A stretch of 64,000 bases of DNA, taken from positions 434,001 through 498,000 of the forward strand of contig NW_026912212.1 of NCBI RefSeq assembly GCF_963662255.1, read 5' to 3'. Source of the stretch: Cinclus cinclus (Eukaryota; Chordata; Aves; Passeriformes; Cinclidae). Below, piece after piece: positions 45,101 to 58,093 of this stretch. Each line of letters starts with the position of its first letter. Within the stretch, counting starts at the first letter, position 1. A program made the translations under genes and the position numbers. Under the pieces are notes generated by a model that was not told the DNA's origin, made no database searches, and worked only from the letters and a program-made list of their open reading frames with translations.

Positions 45101-48100
45101 AAGTGGATGTTTTGGGATATTGTTTTAGAGATCGTGCCAGACCACATCTGCGTGTTTGCCCCAAGGGTCCCGTTTGGGAAATGCTCTGATCCACGGGGCT
45201 CCATGTGAAGGCTGATGTGACACTGAGGCACTTCCAGACGAATTCCAGCCAGGAGCCTGGGGGTCCCTCAGGGCCTGGGACCCGGCACCTCTCCAGCCAA
45301 AGGGGAAAGGACCCCAGCAAGCCTTGTTACCCACAGACAGCGCAGGAAAGCTGAACAGCAAAGGTCCCTAGGGACATTATTCTGGAATTAAATGGGCACC
45401 AGCTGCATGGACAGTGGAATTACTGTTCCTAACCCGGATGAGACTGAGGAAAAAGAATGAGTCACCTTGTCACTAAAGTAGTGCTTATGTCTGTAAGTTG
45501 TGTCTTGAGAGTCAGCCAGAATCTTTGCCAGAAACACCTGTAGAGTTTCATCAGGGATTAGTCCTGAAATTGTTCTGAAAATGTAAAGATCTTAGTAGCC
45601 AAAATACTCTATGTAAGTAATTGCTGGGTATGTCCTCAACTAATGTTGGGAGGAATGGGGGTCCCTTGGAGGGCCCACCCTGTGGGGTGGCCAGAGCTCT
45701 GTCCATGGGCTCTGACTCCTAACAGAGTCAGTGCAGGGACAGTTAAAGAAAACTGTGCTGTGCAAAAAAGGAATACAATGATCAGCTTCACAGGGTTCAC
45801 TAAGATTTCCCTTCAGTAGAAACTGAACCCTGTTGGAGTTAGAGGCCCCAGTGTGAAAGGATTTCTGTGCTTTGCCATCACTCCCAATGTCCATAGAACT
45901 TGGGGTGCTGGAGCTGGTCAGGGTCAGTGTTAGAGCACTGCCAGCTGCAGGGCCACTGTGAAACTGCTGTGGCCCAAAGGCACGGGGGACACAAGAGGAG
46001 CACAGGGAGGAGCCCTGGATGCATCAGCAGCCCACAGTGGGAAATGGGAAATCAGACCTTTGGTACTGGGAATGGGACCTGCTGGATGTGCAGAGACAAT
46101 GCCTGTAAAGGCTTCCCTCAATGTGTTTGGGTCCTGTTTTTCAGGCAGTGTTGATGCCTCCCTTGGGGGTACTTCAGCAACAAGCAGAAGGAAGAGTTTG
46201 GGCCGAGAGAACATTTCCCCCCACAGAGTGCCTTTGGTCTCAGAAAGCCAAAGACTCTGGTTCACCCTGTGCCCCATGAGCACTGCCTCGTCCTATGGAG
46301 TTCACATTAATGAGCTACATGGATTATTTGAAGAAGTAGAAAAGGATACTGTGCAAATATCCAGTAGCACATGCTGTGAGCTCCAACAAACACAAATGGG
46401 GCTCTACAGAACCTCATGGCCTTGGATCATCTGCTTGCTGGGCAAGGAGGAGCCTGGGCTATGACGGGACAGGAATGTTGCACTTCTATCAGTGATGAGT
46501 CTGAAGTGCAGCCATCAGGAATCACCTCAATAGGAAGAGCAGTAGAAGAGTGGCAGAAAGAAGAAAATTCTTCTTGCTGAGATTGCCTTCATGCCTGCCA
46601 AATTGGAGGCTGCTGTGAAATGCATTTGTGGCAGTCACTGCAAACATTGCAGTGTGAGCCCTTGGTGTGTAATGATTCCATGTTAGAGTTGTTGTGACAC
46701 TTTGTGCTGGGAAATGGAGCACTGAGACTTGTCTCAAGAGAGACACAGTCTCAAGAGAAAGTGGGGATTTGAGAAACAACAGAGAAGAGCAACTAATTAG
46801 GCATGTTTTAAAAGAGTTGCAAATTACAGCTCTGAGTAATGAACTGTTCTTCAATTAATGCTTAATTGAAGAACAGGAGGTGATGCCTTTGTGCCTCATG
46901 CCTAAATCCAAGAATCCATTATTGAAGGAATTGTTATGGAGGCTGTAGTTCATGCTTTGGTCAAAGCACTGGTTGAAGTACCAAGGCCTGAACACCAGGC
47001 CCTGAGCCAAAGCTGAATTCTAGATGCACCTTCCAAGCCAATGTTATATTTTTATCTGCTCATCAATGAGGCATTTTTAGCAATACGATCTCTGTATCTG
47101 TGTATTGGTGAAAGAAGGATTTACCTTTCAGCATTTAGAAATCCAACAAGGTCCCATCTGGCCTTGTTTGGGGGTGTTTGGTCCAAGTGAACTCCCTTGG
47201 TTCCTCCTTGAGCCCTGGCCAGGCGTTGGGAGGAACCAAACAGGAGACTTAAACCCATGTTCCTGCACTAGGAGTGCTGTCAGATTCTCTGTTCAACACC
47301 ATCAGAGCTGGGCCCTCTCTCAGCAGGGCTGGAAGCCTCAGCTGTGGCTGGAGGCACCTGCAGGAATTCCCAGTGTCCGGGAGTGGCTCTGCAGTCCTTG
47401 GCTGTGACAGCTTCCCCCAGCTGATGTGTGCATCTGGGTGATGGTAAAGTCTGGGGGGAACTGCTGATGGATCTTTCTTAATCACTGCGGGCATTTCTTG
47501 GGAGTGATGTCTGGGTGCATTGCTGAGCTTCTCCTGTTGTGATTCTTTGCAGTTTTGCGTTATATAAATTACGCAATTCCTTCAGCTGGTGTCTGTGTCT
47601 TTGGTGCTGACCCTGGCCACTGGTGAAACTGAGTCCCATCGTGCCTAGGAGTTACCTGGGAAGACAAACGCCACCACTGCAAATGTCCCCTGGTTTCTGC
47701 CTTCTTCCCCCCACTTTATACGCTGAGCATGATGTCCCATGGTCCGGGATCTCCCCCGGGTCAGTTGGGGTCACCTGTCCTGGCTGTGTCCCCTCCCAAG
47801 CTCCCCTGCACCCCCAGCCCCTCCCCAGCATGGCTGGACGAGGGGCAGGAAAGGCCTTGGCTCTGTGCAAGCTCAGCAAGAGCAAAACCATCTGTGTGTG
47901 ATGGAGCCTGTGCTCAGCACCCGACCCCAGCAGTGTCTCGGTGCCAGCGTCCGTGGCATCAGGCCCTACAAGGGGTTTCCATGGCAAGTGCCATGCCAGG
48001 TGACCCAGGTGTCCTGTCCCAGTGAGGCTTGCCATGGAAACAGTGCCCAGCTGACCTTTCTGTCTGGCTGAGCTGGCCTTTGGCCCTGGCCCTGGGGTTT

Positions 48101-50060
48101 GCTGCTGGTCCCGCTGCGCCTGCCCAGCCAGCGCGGCACAGGGCAGGTGGCCATGGCACAAGCCCCCAGCGAGGGATCCCCTCTGGCTCTGGGCAGTGAC
48201 AGCAGCCCTGAGCAAGGGGCCCAGGGCAGGTTTCCATGACAAGCAGCCATCACAATGGCTCCAGGCGTTGGCTGCCGTGGCACCAAACTGAGGAAGGGGT
48301 CTCTGTGGCTGTTGCCATGGCACCTGACTGCATCAATGAGTGTCAGTGCAGTTCAAGCTGGACCAGCCCCGGCACCGCTTTGTCCTCAGGCTTGCCATGG
48401 CAGCTGAGGACACAACAGGTCTGCATGCAAGTGCCCATGGAACCTGACTGCACAAATGGCTCCTTGGGGTGGTTTCCAAGGCAACTTGAACTGATGAGGG
48501 TTGCCCTGGCACCCAAACCCACTAGTGGGGGTCAGTGCAGTGTCCCTGGCAACAGTCCCTTGCAATGGCCCAGGGCACCTTGGGATGCTAATCCACCCTC
48601 ACAGCTGGGCAGGGCAGCTCTGGAATGGTCTTGGTGCTGCCTGGGGCTTGGCACACACTTGAGGAGGGTGTCTGTTTTCAGTGGGGAACTTTTCGTTGTT
48701 TGGAGCAATCAAAACTGTTGTAGGTTGGTGTAGAAAAAAAAAAAAATAGGAAAACCCTTCTTAGGGTGTGTGCAGCCAGTTCTCCAAGCAAAGCAGGGGT
48801 GTCAGCTGAGTCAGGACAGACAGGATGCGGTTGGGGAATGTGCAGCAAAGTTGTCCACACCCACCGGGTCAAACCTCAAGGCACAGCTTCTCTGAGCAGG
48901 CCAGACCTCCTTAGGAGAGACCCTGGAGCAATATCCATCACACAATGCTACAATCTCAGGGCCTGAGAGGAGACTGCAGAAACCTCTCCAGGAGTCCAAG
49001 TCAGAAAAAGAATGCAAAGGGTCTGGAGGCATTAATGGGTCCCACTGAGGTCCAGCTGCAGCACAGGCTGCTCATGGGCTCCTTGCAGGAGGGAATTGGA
49101 GACCAGGATTGCACAAAATCCTCACAGAGACTCAGTGTGGGAAGGAAAATGCAAAGTACCCTAAAACACCTTGGTTATCTCAAAGCATTAATGAGCGCCC
49201 CCCCAGTGTCCATACAGAGCAATCAAGGGACTCCTTAAAGTAGATAATTGGAGGTCAAGATTGCACAAACCTCTCCTGGAGTCGGTATCAAAAGGGAAAC
49301 ACCTAGTACTTGAAAAATCTGAAGTACCCTGAAGCATTAATGAGCCCCACTGAGTGTTGGTAATGATTAAGAATCTCCAGGGACTCATTAGAGCAGATAA
49401 TTGAAGACCAGGATTGTAGGAAGCTCTCAGAGACTCCAAGGCAAGAGCAAAGGCCAAGGTCCTTTGAAAAACCTGCAGTCCCTGGAAGCATTCAGGAGCC
49501 CCCCAGGGCCATTCCTGACCAAGGCTCCCCAGGGACTCATGCCAGCAGATCCCTGAGGCCACCGGGGTGTGGGGCAGGGGAGGATGCTGAGGGCAGGACA
49601 AGGGGGTGACAGTGCCCAGCCTTGCTGGGGCTGTGCCAGGAGGCCCCAGTGGCTCAGGACAAGGTGTCTCCTCCCAGCCCTTGGTGGCACAGACGCTGCT
49701 GTGCCCCAGGGCACCAAGACTTGGCTTCTCCTGGGCACTGCCAGCCCTGCCAGGGCCCTTGGCCATGTCCAGCACAGCTTGTCCTGCACTGTCCCACAGC
49801 TGCTGCTGTGCCCCTGCAGGCTGCACACTCCCATCTCGCTGCCCCCCTGGCTCTGCCCTGCCACTGCCCACCCTGCCCTGACTTCTGCCCAGGCTGTCTC
49901 TGCAACCCCCAACCAATGGGCTGGGGATGGGCAAGTGTTCCTTAGGGCACAGGGAGGGGACAGCTTGGCTGGGGTGACCCAAGGGCTCTCCCATTCCATG
50001 CGATGTCAAGGGCAGCAATACACTGAGGGCAAGGAAGGGCGTGAGATGGTCTCTGAATTT
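42163..50060 (+). repeat. Segment A, copy A3
   Basis: Same orientation as A1; coordinates are A1 plus about 39932 to 39939. Lacks A1 1-2222, so the PIM relic and CAG repeat are absent. Holds DR-a (42906-43600), TAA run (44046-44092), hairpin (46844-46876), DR-b (46974-47623), X-box cluster (47974-48555) and tandem array (48871-49556). The poly(A)-like hexamer is changed to AATACA. No gene recognised. Confidence 0.93.
47974..48555. promoter_or_regulatory. X-box/RFX-like cluster, A3
   Basis: Copy of 8042-8623 with the same motif order and spacing; a few single-base changes such as GGCTTGCCATGGCAG in place of GGGTTGCCATGGCAG near 48390. Confidence 0.5.
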
Positions 50061-53000
50061 TCTCTATTAATACGTTTGTCTTCCAAAGCAACCACTACAT
50101 CTACTGAATTCTTGCCTCCCTGTGGTTTCCTTTGCTTCTGCATTTGGCCTTTGCTTTTTACTTCCTTGCCCTGCCCTGCCCATTAATCTCTCTTTCTGTT
50201 GACCCACAGGTTTTCAGCTTATTTTCTCCTGTTGTCTGACTGAGGAGGGCCAGTGACAGACACTTGGCTGTCACTTGATCGACAGAGAGGTTTAACCATG
50301 GTCACCTTTCCTAAGCCTTCTCTTCTGGGCACAGCCAGCAATGTCAGGGCTCTGTCAGGTGCCCAGCCCTGAGCTGGGCTCATGCCCTGCTCAAAGCCCC
50401 AGGGGCATCCAGGGACACGAGTCCTTCCCTGGCACACACACAGACAGTTCATTGCAGCACGGGCAGCGGCTCCCTGGGCTCTGCTGCTGCTGCCAGAGCC
50501 TGCAGGGAGCTCAGCCCTGCGGGTGTCACCCTGCCCTGCCCCTGCCCCAGGTGCCCCACGGCCGGAGGGATGGACACGGGGAGCTCTGGGCACAGGAGCT
50601 CATCCCAGCCCTGCATTCAGGAGTTCCCAGGGGACCTTACTCTCTGGAAACTCCAGGAAGAGCTGAAGGTGTTTGTGCTCCCTGGGTTTATGTCGTCGTC
50701 GTCCCCACCCCCACCCCACACAGAGGATGCTCAGGGCTGTGTCTTGTCCTTGCACTGCAAACACAGACTCCTGACCCGGTCACTTGATGTCCCTCCATGG
50801 AGGGAAGAGCAACCTCTGTGACCTGGGCTGAGAGGCCACTGCTGGAAGCAGCGCTGCCTTTGCAAGGGCACACCTGGGGGCCTCCACCCTGAACACTGCC
50901 ACGTTTTCCTCTTCACTGCTGGTTTCCTCTCCAGGGCACTGTGTTGGGCACATCCTTGAGAACAAATTGGGAAGAAGATTGAAGCTTTTTGGCCCTGCTC
51001 CGGGGACATGCCCTTGCATCATGGAAATGCTCTTGTAGAGCCCAACTCTGTCCCAGCAGTGCCCACAACCTGTCCTTGCCTGCAGTCTCTGGACAGTCAC
51101 CCAGCAGGGCAGGGACCAAGCTGAGAGAGCCCTGAGGCCTTAAACCAGCACAGGGGCTCTGAAGGGGAGTGTGGAAGTGAAGGAAGAGGAGGTTACACAG
51201 GAGAAGCCCTGGGGCTCCCTGGCAATGCTGTTCTGCTGGGACTCTTCTCCCCCTGCTCTGCCCACAGGCACCGACCCTGCAGCTCCAGAGATGTCAGGGA
51301 GGAAAGATGTCAGGCAAACAAGACAACACAGAGTTCTTTCTGTTGTTTCAGCACACACTTACTGTACTAGAGCTCCCCATTTCTACAGTCTCTGGGTCAC
51401 ACTAGAAAGGCAAATATTGAAATATTTGCCTGAACAGTCCAAGATTTTGGTGCGAGCAAGTTCTCAGAAGTGTAACACCTGTGTCAGCAGCAAAAATACG
51501 GGACACAAAGTGGGCATTAATGAGTAACTTAGTAACAGCTATGCAGAAGAATGACAGTTCATTGCTTCTGAAAACCACTCAGTGATCATTGTCCTCAGGG
51601 TGTCCTTCAGGTCCTGGTTCCTCAGGCTGTAGCTGAGGGCGTTCAGGGCTGGAGGCAGCACTGAGTACAGAAGTGACAGTGTCAGATGCAGGGATGGGCA
51701 GAAGATGGAGGGGGGCTTCAGGTAGGCAAACATGACAGTGCTGAGGAACAGGGAGAGCACGGCCAGGTGAGGGAGGCAGGTGGAAAAGGCTTTATCCCAT
51801 CCCTGCTCAGAGGGGATCCTCAGCACGGCCCTGAAGATCTGCACATAGGAGAAAACAATGAATACAGAAGAAGCAAATGCTAAACAGGTACCACCCATGA
51901 GTAGGCCAAGTTCCCTGGGGTAGAATTTGGAGCAGGAGAGCTTGAGGATCTGGGGCATTTCACAGAAGAATTGGCCCAGGGAATTGCCCCGGCACAGGGG
52001 CAGTGAAAATGGACTGGGAGTGTGCATGAGAGCATGGAGAAAGCCACTGGCCCAGGCAGCTGCTGCCATGTGGGCACAAGCTCTGCTGCCCTGGGGGATC
52101 CCCTAGTGCAGGGGTGTGCAGATGGACACGTAGTGCTTGTAGCACACGAGGGTCAGGAGATACTACTCTGCTGTGGTAAAGAACAGCAAGCAAAAGAGCT
52201 GTACAGCACATCCTGCACAGGAGATGGGCCTGGTGCCCCAGAGGGAATTGTGCATGGCTTTGGGGACAGTGGTGCAGGTGGAGCCCAGGTCGCTGAGGGC
52301 CAGGTTGAGCAGGAAGAAGAACATGGGGGTGTGCAGGTGGCGGCCGCAGGCTACGGCGCTGATGATGAGGCCGTTGGCCAGGAGGGCAGCCAGGGAGATG
52401 CCCAGGAAGAGGCAGAAGTGCAGGAGCTGCAGCTGCCACGTGTCTGCCAATGCCAGCAGGAGGAAGTGGCTGCGGGAGCTGCTGTTGGACATTTCTTCAC
52501 TCCGGGCATTGGAGACTGTAGAAAGAAGGCAATGACAAGCTGGGACAGATTTCCCTTGGTCATTTCTGGTCTAATTTCTTGGGAATCTCACCAATATGAC
52601 TTCTCTTCCTAGGGGGGATCTTGGCGCAGCTTCTTTGTTTTTGAGCTCTGGTTTGTCTTGCTGCCTCATCTTCAGCATTGCTCTCAGCCTGCACACTGGG
52701 GAGCTCAGAGGGAAAACTGGGCTCCCTGTGCCCAGGGCAGTCAGACCTGCTGGTCCCCACACAAGTGCACTTTGCTCATGGCAACTCCATTTTAGACAAA
52801 TGAAATTGAAAATGTTCTTAAACAATAAAGTGGACTTTTTAAAGTCTCCAATTTCAAAATCATTGAACCCTGGAGGCACTGATGGCAGGTGGGGACAAGA
52901 AATAGAAAGGTGTCCCTGGTGCTGAGCTCACCTGGATGTGTTTCAGGAATGCAAAGGCCAAAGCCTGAGCCCCAGTCCCTGGCAAGGCAGATCCTGTCCC

Positions 53001-54008
53001 TCCCTCATTGCTCAGGGCTCTTCCCGGGGCCAGCAGCCATGGCCAAAGTGCTGCAGGAGTTGGCTCTGGCAGGGCCTTTCAGCTGCTGCCCATCCCTGTG
53101 CCCTCTGCAGCCCAGGCTGTCCTACGGTGCCCATGCCCTGCCCCTCTGTCCCTGCAGGCTGTCCTCAGCCCCCGGCTGCCCCACCTCGCTGGCCCCTTCC
53201 TTTGCTGCCAGCTCTGCCTCCTGCCTGCCTCTGCCTGGCCACACAAAGCCTTGGGCTGCTCCACACTCTTTCTGGGGGATTTCTTGCACCACAGCCCTGC
53301 CCTGGCAGAGAAATTCCTTTCTCCTTGGGTCCAGTCTGGCCCTCCCCAGCGGCCCTTGGCATTAATCTTTTCTATCTCTGGCTGTTTTCTGCCATGTCAA
53401 AAGGATCCACCATCTCTGAAACCACCCTTCAGGCACTCCCAGGGCTCTCCTCCACCATCCTCAGCCTCCACTCCACTGAGCACAGAGCTCCTTTGTCCCT
53501 GTATCGTGGTCATGTGCTTGAGGCCTCCAAACCCCATCCCAGGAGATCTCTGGACTTTCTCCAAGATGTTGGCAAATAAACCAATTCTGCTCATAGTCTG
53601 AGAAATTCACCTCAGGACCAGGCCAGCCTGACCTGTCTATCCTGGCTACTTTTGTCTGGGAGCAATCCTTGGATATATGGAATTTGGGAGGCCAAATTCC
53701 AATTTAGGTCATGGTCAGGAAGGACAAGAAGGCCGGTTCTTTTCCCTAGGAAGGAAGGCACAGAGCCCCAGTGCTCCAGAGACTGATGAGAGGCAGCCCT
53801 GGACATTCCATGGGCAGCCAGACCTGTCAGGTAGCCCCTGGGAGGCCAAGCCAGCCAGACCTGTTCCATGTGTGATAATTGATAAAAGATTCGTGTCAAT
53901 CATAAAAGTAGCTGGGTTTGTATAAACCAGAATACTCAGGTCTGAAATGAAGCATGGACATTAGACAGAGAAAATACATATGATTAAATAATTTTGTTTA
54001 AATCCCCC
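50061..54008 (-). repeat. Segment C, copy C2 (inverted)
   Basis: Reverse complement of 23741-27689 with scattered substitutions, for example around 50880-50920 against 26840-26880. Contains the second olfactory receptor pseudogene. Nothing else recognised in 50061-51538 or 52560-54008. Confidence 0.9.
51539..52492 (-). pseudogene. OR14-like olfactory receptor pseudogene, C2
   Basis: Twin of 25257-26210. The same two TAG codons (now at 52163-52165 and 52103-52105) and the same eroded DRY and NPxxY motifs are present; the only protein difference noticed in the first part is one His to Arg change in the loop after TM1 (GHHLH versus GRHLH). The gene was therefore dead before the duplication, or the copies have been homogenised since. 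Confidence 0.92.
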
Positions 54009-54430
54009 TATTATGAATATTATGATTCTTTTATTAAATTGTATCTGATACCAGTTTGTAAAACGGGGGTTTCCCACGGCCTGAAAGATATTGCAAAATC
54101 AGATTTCCTGCATTTGTATAATCAATTGCAGCCTAAAAGATTTTGCACTACCAGATTTCCTGCCTTGGTGTAATCAATTGCAACTCAGCTGTTAAGACAA
54201 GACCCCCATGTCTACTGTTCCTTATCTACCAAGACCACATGGCTGCTTGGCAAACTGTCCCGAGACTACAAGGAGAACCATCCTATAAAAAGGAGCTGCC
54301 AACCAACGTTCGACGGAGCGTGGAGTGGGCGCTGACCCCTCACGTTCCCCAGCGCTGCTTGCTCCGTCTATACCAAATAAAGCAATCTAAATTTTGCTAA
54401 ATATCGAGACTTTGTTTCTCATTTATAATA
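54009..54430 (+). repeat. 5' LTR of the old ERV, right copy
   Basis: About 422 bp. TATAAAA at 54284-54290, AATAAA at 54376-54381, ends TATTATGAAT and ATTTATAATA as eroded inverted repeats. Three bases later the primer site begins. Preceded by CCCCC and segment C2. Confidence 0.82.
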
Positions 54431-54433
54431 ATT

Positions 54434-54451
54434 TGGTGCTGAAACCTGGGA
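54434..54451 (+). promoter_or_regulatory. Degenerate tRNA-Phe primer site, old ERV right
   Basis: TGGTGCTGAAACCTGGGA, the same as in the left copy; 16 of 18 match to tRNA-Phe complement, both mismatches C to T at CpG. Confidence 0.8.
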
Positions 54452-55284
54452 CATCCTTGGAGCCTTGAGAGGCACTGCAATTTCAGGGAGGCGCCCCGCT
54501 CCCACGGCCCCGGTTCCTCAGTGGCTCTCAGGACCCATGGACGTACCTCACGATATAGACTGAGCAAGGAAAAAAACTCCCCGGAAGATCACGGCAAAAT
54601 CACCTGTCATTCTTGTGCACGCAGACCCAGACAGGAGCGTCGAAGCCGTAAGTGACTGTCTGGTTTGGTGGAGGTGACTGTGTGCTTGCTGAACGAGACG
54701 TGGATTTTTCCACGAACCGAGTGTGGAGTCCTTCTGTCCGCGGTTCTGGTTTCCCGCCAGGGGCCCGGCCGGTGAAGGGACGAAGCGAGTGCTGCTTTTT
54801 CCCATCCTAACCCAGGTAGAGGCCAGGTTCTTTTCCCATCCCAACCCAGGCAGAGGTGGGACTTGGGGGGAGGGACTTGGGGGGGGGAAAGATTGGAGAG
54901 CAACACAGGAGTCACGGGGGAAGAGGGAAAAAGCTGCTTTTTCCCATCCCAAGCCCAGGTAGAGGCAGAATTCCTTCCCATCCTGACCCAAGGAGAGGCA
55001 GGATCCGGGTGGAATACAAGAGGAAGCACAAATACCTCAAGATAGTCCTTTGAGGTAAAAATAGGACAAAGAAAGAGGAAGGTTTTAAGTCCAAACAACC
55101 CACGAAGGGTTCAAAGTTCTTAAAAACAAAATAAAAAAAATAAAAAAAAAAAGAAAAAAGAAGGCCAGTAGGTTGCCAGAAATACCACCGGGCAGCACTT
55201 TGGGAATGACGTTGGGACACAAGGGAATTATACAAAAGAAAAAGTAAAGAAAAAAATGGAGTTGTGGGGCATTAAACACTTAGG
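54452..55284 (+). other. Old ERV leader with repeats and G-rich block, right copy
   Basis: Four copies of a CTTTTTCCCATCC(C/T)(A)ACCCAGG-like phrase start at about 54796, 54829, 54938 and 54973. Between the second and third, GGTGGGACTTGGGGGG and a run of nine G form a potential G-quadruplex (54856-54889). An A-rich tract follows at about 55128-55160. No open frame of known type. Confidence 0.7.
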
Positions 55285-55950
55285 ATGCTTGTAAAGAACC
55301 ATTTAACAGAGAGGAATGTGACTGTGCTGCTCTGTGGACAGAACAGCATAAACCATTCTCGGGATGTACGGTCAAGGAAAAAGAGGATGAGGATAACAAA
55401 AAAGGTTACCTGGGAATCCCTTGATAATCTCCCACCTCCATATAATACAAAAAAATACAGGCGATCCCCCCCTCCCCCCCCCAATGTCTCTGCTCCCTCC
55501 CCTTCTGGTACTCCAATAGCTCAAAGGACTCCCTGGAGTCAAAGAAATACCAGGAGCGATAGGATCAGCAGAGAGGAGGGAGATAATGACACAAAGGCTC
55601 CCCTTTACCCCCTGAGGGAAGTCCCATTAGCGGGACAACAGACTGAATTAACTGGATTTGTAAATGTTCCCTTGAACACAGGGGAGGTAAGAAACTTAGA
55701 AAAAGAGATGGGAAAACTATTGGAAGATCCTATAGGGGTATCTGAGACACTAAATCAATTCCTCGGACCAAGTATGTGTACTTGGATGGAATTACAATCT
55801 ACATTAAGTATCCTACTCACCAGGGAAGAAAGGGGGAGGGAAAACACGAAAACCCCCACGGAAACAAGGAAATGAGGCAGGAAATAATTCACTAAGTCGA
55901 ACCTGCTTTTACTGTAACAAGAAAGGTCATAGTAAAAAAAAAAAAATTGT
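55285..55950 (+). pseudogene. Old ERV gag relic, right copy
   Basis: Twin of 21871-22465. Open 55285-55875 with PPPY motif and LLEDPIGV…NQFLGP; capsid C-terminal half deleted. CFYCNKKGHSK of a damaged zinc knuckle at about 55903-55940, running into a long A stretch. Confidence 0.85.
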
Positions 55951-57200
55951 AAAGAGAGGATACGGGATGAAAAAATGTTCCAAAAGAACGAATAAGGGTG
56001 TCAAGGGCTGTATGTATTGGGGACTATACCATCGAAAGAGCCCTTGAAAAAATAATTTTTAAAAAATCGGTCCCCATGGAGAGGAGGTGGAACTTTTAGT
56101 AGATACAAGAGCCAAAAAAAAATATCCACAATTAAACACCTACCAAAAACGTGCAAACCTAGTAGAGAAACAGCACTTGTGATGGGAGCAAAAAGTGAAC
56201 CATTTTGAGTCCTTATTATTAAATATATGCAAATTGAGACCCAGAGCAGAATTGAATTACAAATCTACTGTTACTGCCAGAGGCAGAAAATAATTTATTA
56301 AGAAAATGGACAAAGGTGAATGACAAAAGTTTTTAAAAAGTCAAACATGATTCAATTCAAGCCCCTGTACTAAGTCTCCCGGATTTGGAGAGACCATTTC
56401 AGTTATTTGTAAACACCTCTGGTCAAACAGCATATGGGGTACTCACTCAGGAATGGGCAAGCAGTCAAAGGCCAGTGGGATATTATTCTAAACTGCTAGA
56501 CCCTGTCAGTTGGGGCTGGCCCTCATGTCTACAAGCCCTAGTGGCCACAGCACTTTTAACTGAGGAAGCCCAAAAAGTCACCTCTGGGGCACCCCTAATG
56601 GTACACTCCCCTCATCATGTCAGGGGAATTCTGAATCAAAAAGCTGAGAAATGGCTAACCGATGCCTAAATATTAAAATATGAAGCTATTCTAATTACTT
56701 CCCCAAATTTAGAGCTAAAAGCAACAACTGCTCAAAGTCCTGCACAATTCCTATATGGGGAACCAGGAGAAAACTTAAAATATAATTGTGTGGACATTAT
56801 AGAATTACAAAGAAAAACTAGACCTGACTTGGAAGACGTTAAACTTAAGGATGGAGAAAAATTGTTTATAGACAGATCTTCGAGAGTAGTGCAAGGACAA
56901 GGTTGTTTAACTTGTCAGAAAATTCATAAAAAAAGGTATGCAACAAGGTCCGTCAGGAGGATGGAAAACTGCTTACAGACCCTTTGAAAGAATACAAATA
57001 GATTTTACAGAATCACCAAAAATAGGAAGATAGACATATTTACTAGTAATAGTAAACCAATTAAGCCACTGGGTAGAGGCATACCCTGCAGCTGGAGACA
57101 CATCACAAGTGGTAGCCAGAATATTGACAGAACACATAATACCAAGGTATGGGCTGGTCCGAGCAATAGACTCAGACCAGGGACACACTTTACATTGGAA
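55951..57200 (+). pseudogene. Old ERV pol relic, right copy
   Basis: Shreds of protease, then a jump to the RT end (56385-56669, open), which shows the uninterrupted reading across the site where the left copy carries the provirus. Then RNase H shreds (56790-56987) fused to the integrase zinc region, and integrase core with IDFTESP and IDSDQG up to the solo LTR. Stops at 56667-56669 and 56985-56987 among others, and large deletions in RT and RNase H. Confidence 0.82.
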
Positions 57201-57205
57201 GTGCT

Positions 57206-57703
57206 TGTTATAAGTGTTTGTCACACACACTGACTCAGAGCCAATTGAACATCAACAAGGGGAATTTATTAAGCAAGCGGTAACAAGCAAAAGCAGCGCT
57301 GGGCGGCCGGGAGTTAGCACTCTACCAACGGCGCGCACTTTCCTCTCTCAGTCCTTTGGGTTTTATACCCCTTGTTTCTGGTGTACGTGTCCCTTTTGCA
57401 ATCGTGTCTGCGCTTGCACTGCCTGTTGATAGGGGTCGTACTTTGCCCTCCTGTGGTCGTTGGAATGAAGAAGACTCCTCTTCCCGGCAGAACCTCTGCC
57501 TTATCAGTAGATCCTTTTTACACGTTGAACAATGGATACTTAGGTATGGTTAATTAACTCAGCTCAAACTAATCAAGACATTCTTGTGGACTACGGGTGC
57601 ATGACTTGTGCCCTCTCAGATCTGGTTCTATTCTTTGTTATTTTATTGAACTCTTGGTAGTCCTTCTATTTTAATGAACAATTTTTATGTTGTTTTTATT
57701 ACA
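57206..57703 (-). mobile_element. Solo LTR of the second ERV family, right copy
   Basis: 498 bp with target duplication GTGCT at 57201-57205 and 57704-57708. Same site as 11474-11971. Differs from the left solo LTR only at scattered positions and more from the provirus LTRs. Confidence 0.95.
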
Positions 57704-57708
57704 GTGCT

Positions 57709-58093
57709 GAAGTTACTGACCTCGGCACTAGGCATCAGCTGGGAGTATCATACACCCTGGCACCCTCAGAGTTCTGGAAGAGTTGAAATGATGAATCAAC
57801 CTTTAGAACAGCAGCTGTCAAAATTAATGATTGAGACTAAAATGCCATGGACAAAGTGCCTCCCACTGGCCCTGTCTAATACATGGCAACGCCAAATTCG
57901 AAAACAGGGATTTCACCATATGAAATGCTGGATGGTATGCCTTACCCTAAAGGAGTACGCCTTGATCCGGCTTAGTTCAGGACCCTTCTCTTCAAAACTA
58001 CATAATAACAATCAACAAAGACTTGCGAGAATTAAGGAAGAAGAGAATTTTAGCTCAAACCATACCTCTAGGATTTGCCATACATACGATTAA
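57709..58093 (+). pseudogene. Old ERV integrase C-terminal half, right copy
   Basis: Twin of 11084-11473, with HTPWHPQSSGRVE and downstream residues; open until 58093 and then frame-shifted into the env leader. Confidence 0.8.
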
